From assembly GCA_947176685.1 (NCBI GenBank), contig CAMWRL010000093.1:1-7269 (forward strand): a stretch of DNA of 7,269 bases, read 5' to 3'. Source of the DNA: an uncultured Ruminococcus sp. Lineage in GTDB: Bacteria; Bacillota; Clostridia; Oscillospirales; Ruminococcaceae. Under the pieces are notes generated by a model. That model searched no databases, was not told the DNA's origin, and saw only the letters and a program-made list of their open reading frames with translations. Shown here piece by piece: positions 5,943 through 7,269 of this stretch. Numbering within the stretch: the first letter of the stretch is position 1; the number at the start of each line of letters is the position of its first letter. Position numbers and translations under genes: made by a program.

Positions 5943-7157
5943 ATGAATGACAACATATCCGAACAGGAAAAAAACCTTATGGACAGAATCGAAAAGGCTC
6001 TTGAAAACGATGAGTTCATACCGTTCTATCAGCCGCAGTATGACGCAACTACAGGTAAACTTGTAAGTGCCGAAGCTCTGGCAAGGTGGATAACTCCCGA
6101 CGGCGGTATCGTTTCTCCGGCTGAGTTTATCCCGTGTGCGGAAAAAACCGACCTTATAACTAAAATTGACTGGGCTATCCTCAACGCTGTATGCCGTTTC
6201 CAGAAAAAACGCATTGACGAAAAACATCGCTGTGTACCTGTTGCCGTCAATTTTTCAAGAAAACATACCGCTGAACCGTTTTTCCGTCAAAAACTCAACG
6301 AAACTGTTGACAGTTACGGGATTCCGCATAACCTCATAGAAGTGGAACTTACAGAATCCGCTATGATGAATGATTCCGAAGCTATTGTAAATCTTGTCTC
6401 TGAAATAAGAAATGATGGCTTCAATGTAGCTATTGACGATTTCGGCAGCGGACTTTCTTCCCTCAGTCTCGTCAAGGATATTTCCGCAAACGTCCTGAAA
6501 ATCGACCGTTCGCTTCTCAGCGGAAACTGCGAAAGCGAAAAAGAACGTATCGTCCTTGAAAGTATCTTTGCTTTCGCACACCGTCTGAAACTCACCACTA
6601 TTGCAGAAGGCGTTGAAACCCGTGAACAGCTCGGATTCCTGCGTACATGCGATTGTCGTCTTATTCAGGGTTTTCTTTTTGCAAAGCCTATGCCTGAACA
6701 GGATTTCGGAAAAGCCTGCTCCCAGAGATTCTGTGACGACTACAATGAAGATATTCTCATCACACAGCCGCACGCAAGTGTTACAAGCCTTATTATGGAA
6801 GCCGTTTTCACAAAGTTCCCGCTGGTCATTATGGCTAACCTTACCCGAAACAGTTACTATATGACGGCTTATGAAAATTTTTCTGCAACGTCATGTCCGT
6901 CAACGGGCGTTTTCGATGAACTCATTCAGCACGGTGCGTCAACTATGCACCCCGATGACAGAGAACTTTTCAGAACGACTTTTTCCGTTGACAACCTTAT
7001 GGAGGCTTACAAAAGGGGCGAAAAGTTCGTCAAAATAGTAACCCGTCAGTTAGGTGATGACGGAGTTTACAGAAAAGTTGAAACCACTGATTTCTTTGTA
7101 CAGAATCCGTCAGTTGACGACGTACTTGTTGTCACTCTCTGTCAGAATCTTGACTGA
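5943..7157 (+). CDS. EAL c-di-GMP phosphodiesterase with C-terminal PAS-like domain
   Basis: 404 residues, cytosolic (no signal peptide or membrane segment). Residues about 12-258 are an EAL domain, which hydrolyses c-di-GMP to linear pGpG. All residues known to bind metal and substrate appear present: E44 of the EAL motif, N103 (VNFS), E135 and E138 (VELTES), D165 and D166 (DDFGSG), K186 (LKIDRS), E222 (AEGVET) and Q242 (IQGF). Their spacing agrees with that of RocR from Pseudomonas within one residue. Loop 6 (DDFGSGLSSL) is intact, so an active enzyme is expected. Residues about 278-404 form a PAS-like sensory domain by pattern (MHPDDRELFR, then GDDGVYRKVETT), as in many clostridial GGDEF/EAL proteins; the ligand is unknown. 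No GGDEF domain is present. The gene is divergent from the cellulase and has its own extended -10 promoter. It may lower c-di-GMP and so affect surface or adhesion traits, but the target is not shown here. Confidence 0.95.
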   Translation: MNDNISEQEKNLMDRIEKALENDEFIPFYQPQYDATTGKLVSAEALARWITPDGGIVSPAEFIPCAEKTDLITKIDWAILNAVCRFQKKRIDEKHRCVPVAVNFSRKHTAEPFFRQKLNETVDSYGIPHNLIEVELTESAMMNDSEAIVNLVSEIRNDGFNVAIDDFGSGLSSLSLVKDISANVLKIDRSLLSGNCESEKERIVLESIFAFAHRLKLTTIAEGVETREQLGFLRTCDCRLIQGFLFAKPMPEQDFGKACSQRFCDDYNEDILITQPHASVTSLIMEAVFTKFPLVIMANLTRNSYYMTAYENFSATSCPSTGVFDELIQHGASTMHPDDRELFRTTFSVDNLMEAYKRGEKFVKIVTRQLGDDGVYRKVETTDFFVQNPSVDDVLVVTLCQNLD

Positions 7158-7222
7158 TATTTCAGTTTAACCCCCAAAAAACCAAAAGAATTATATATTT
7201 TTACTTTTTTAGTGTCCTGTTA

Positions 7223-7251
7223 TTGACATCTCCTGTAAGAAGTTGTATACT
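7223..7251 (+). promoter_or_regulatory. Promoter pointing out of the window
   Basis: TTGACA (7223-7228) is followed after 17 bases by TATACT (7246-7251), one mismatch from consensus. Transcription would begin near 7258 and run off the right edge, so a plus-strand gene or RNA is expected just beyond 7269. Between the EAL stop at 7157 and this promoter there is only an A/T-rich stretch without a convincing GC-rich terminator hairpin. Confidence 0.65.
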
Positions 7252-7269
7252 TATAAAGCTATATGCATT

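Noticed and set aside
6255..6773. 172-residue reading frame opposite the EAL gene
   Set aside because: It lies entirely antisense within a firmly identified gene, has no ribosome-binding site and resembles no family; the same holds for the other open frames overlapping the cellulase and dockerin genes.
7176..7210. Terminator after the EAL gene
   Set aside because: An A-run to T-run pairing ending in TTTTTT exists, but the stem is A/T-only and interrupted by mismatches, so it is too weak to call.

Overview
The window looks like a piece of a fibre-degrading Firmicute chromosome, most likely a cellulolytic Ruminococcus (R. flavefaciens, R. albus or R. champanellensis type). The grounds are a GH9 cellulase with a CBM3-like module and a Ruminococcus-style C-terminal dockerin (DALAIQ motif), two further secreted dockerin proteins of a second Ruminococcus style (KWLMG and DVFDL motifs), strong AGGAGG ribosome-binding sites, and moderate-to-low G+C with A/T-rich intergenic gaps. 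The species cannot be fixed from the sequence alone.

Layout. Positions 1-154 (minus) hold the start of a gene that leaves the window; its first 33 codons resemble the DUF6125 family, and it then runs into two perfect 22-bp tandem repeats. It has its own near-consensus promoter at 185-213. Positions 217-1923 and 1945-3129 (both minus) are tandem paralogues, 21 bp apart and probably co-transcribed, encoding exported dockerin proteins with an unrecognised N-terminal domain. The upstream paralogue ends at its dockerin. The downstream one carries about 175 extra residues after the dockerin. Positions 3299-5761 (minus) encode an exported GH9-CBM3-dockerin cellulase, bracketed by its own promoter (5810-5838) and an intrinsic terminator (3253-3291). 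Positions 5943-7157 (plus), divergent from the cellulase, encode a cytosolic EAL-domain c-di-GMP phosphodiesterase with a PAS-like C-terminal domain. A further near-consensus plus-strand promoter at 7223-7251 points out of the window. No intergenic gap exceeds 300 bp; the two largest (3130-3298 and 5762-5942) are described in the feature list.

How the parts may work together. The three minus-strand proteins all have signal peptides and dockerins, so they are expected to dock onto cohesin-bearing scaffoldins outside the cell. The cellulase would cut cellulose there. The role of the paralogue pair is unknown. The cellulase dockerin and the paralogue dockerins belong to visibly different classes, which suggests different cohesin partners. 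The EAL protein shares a 181-bp intergenic region with the cellulase, which leaves open, without proving, a link between c-di-GMP signalling and cellulase expression. No RNA gene, insertion sequence, CRISPR array or phage gene was seen. Two gene starts were moved from the longest reading frame: 3150 to 3129 and 5877 to 5943.
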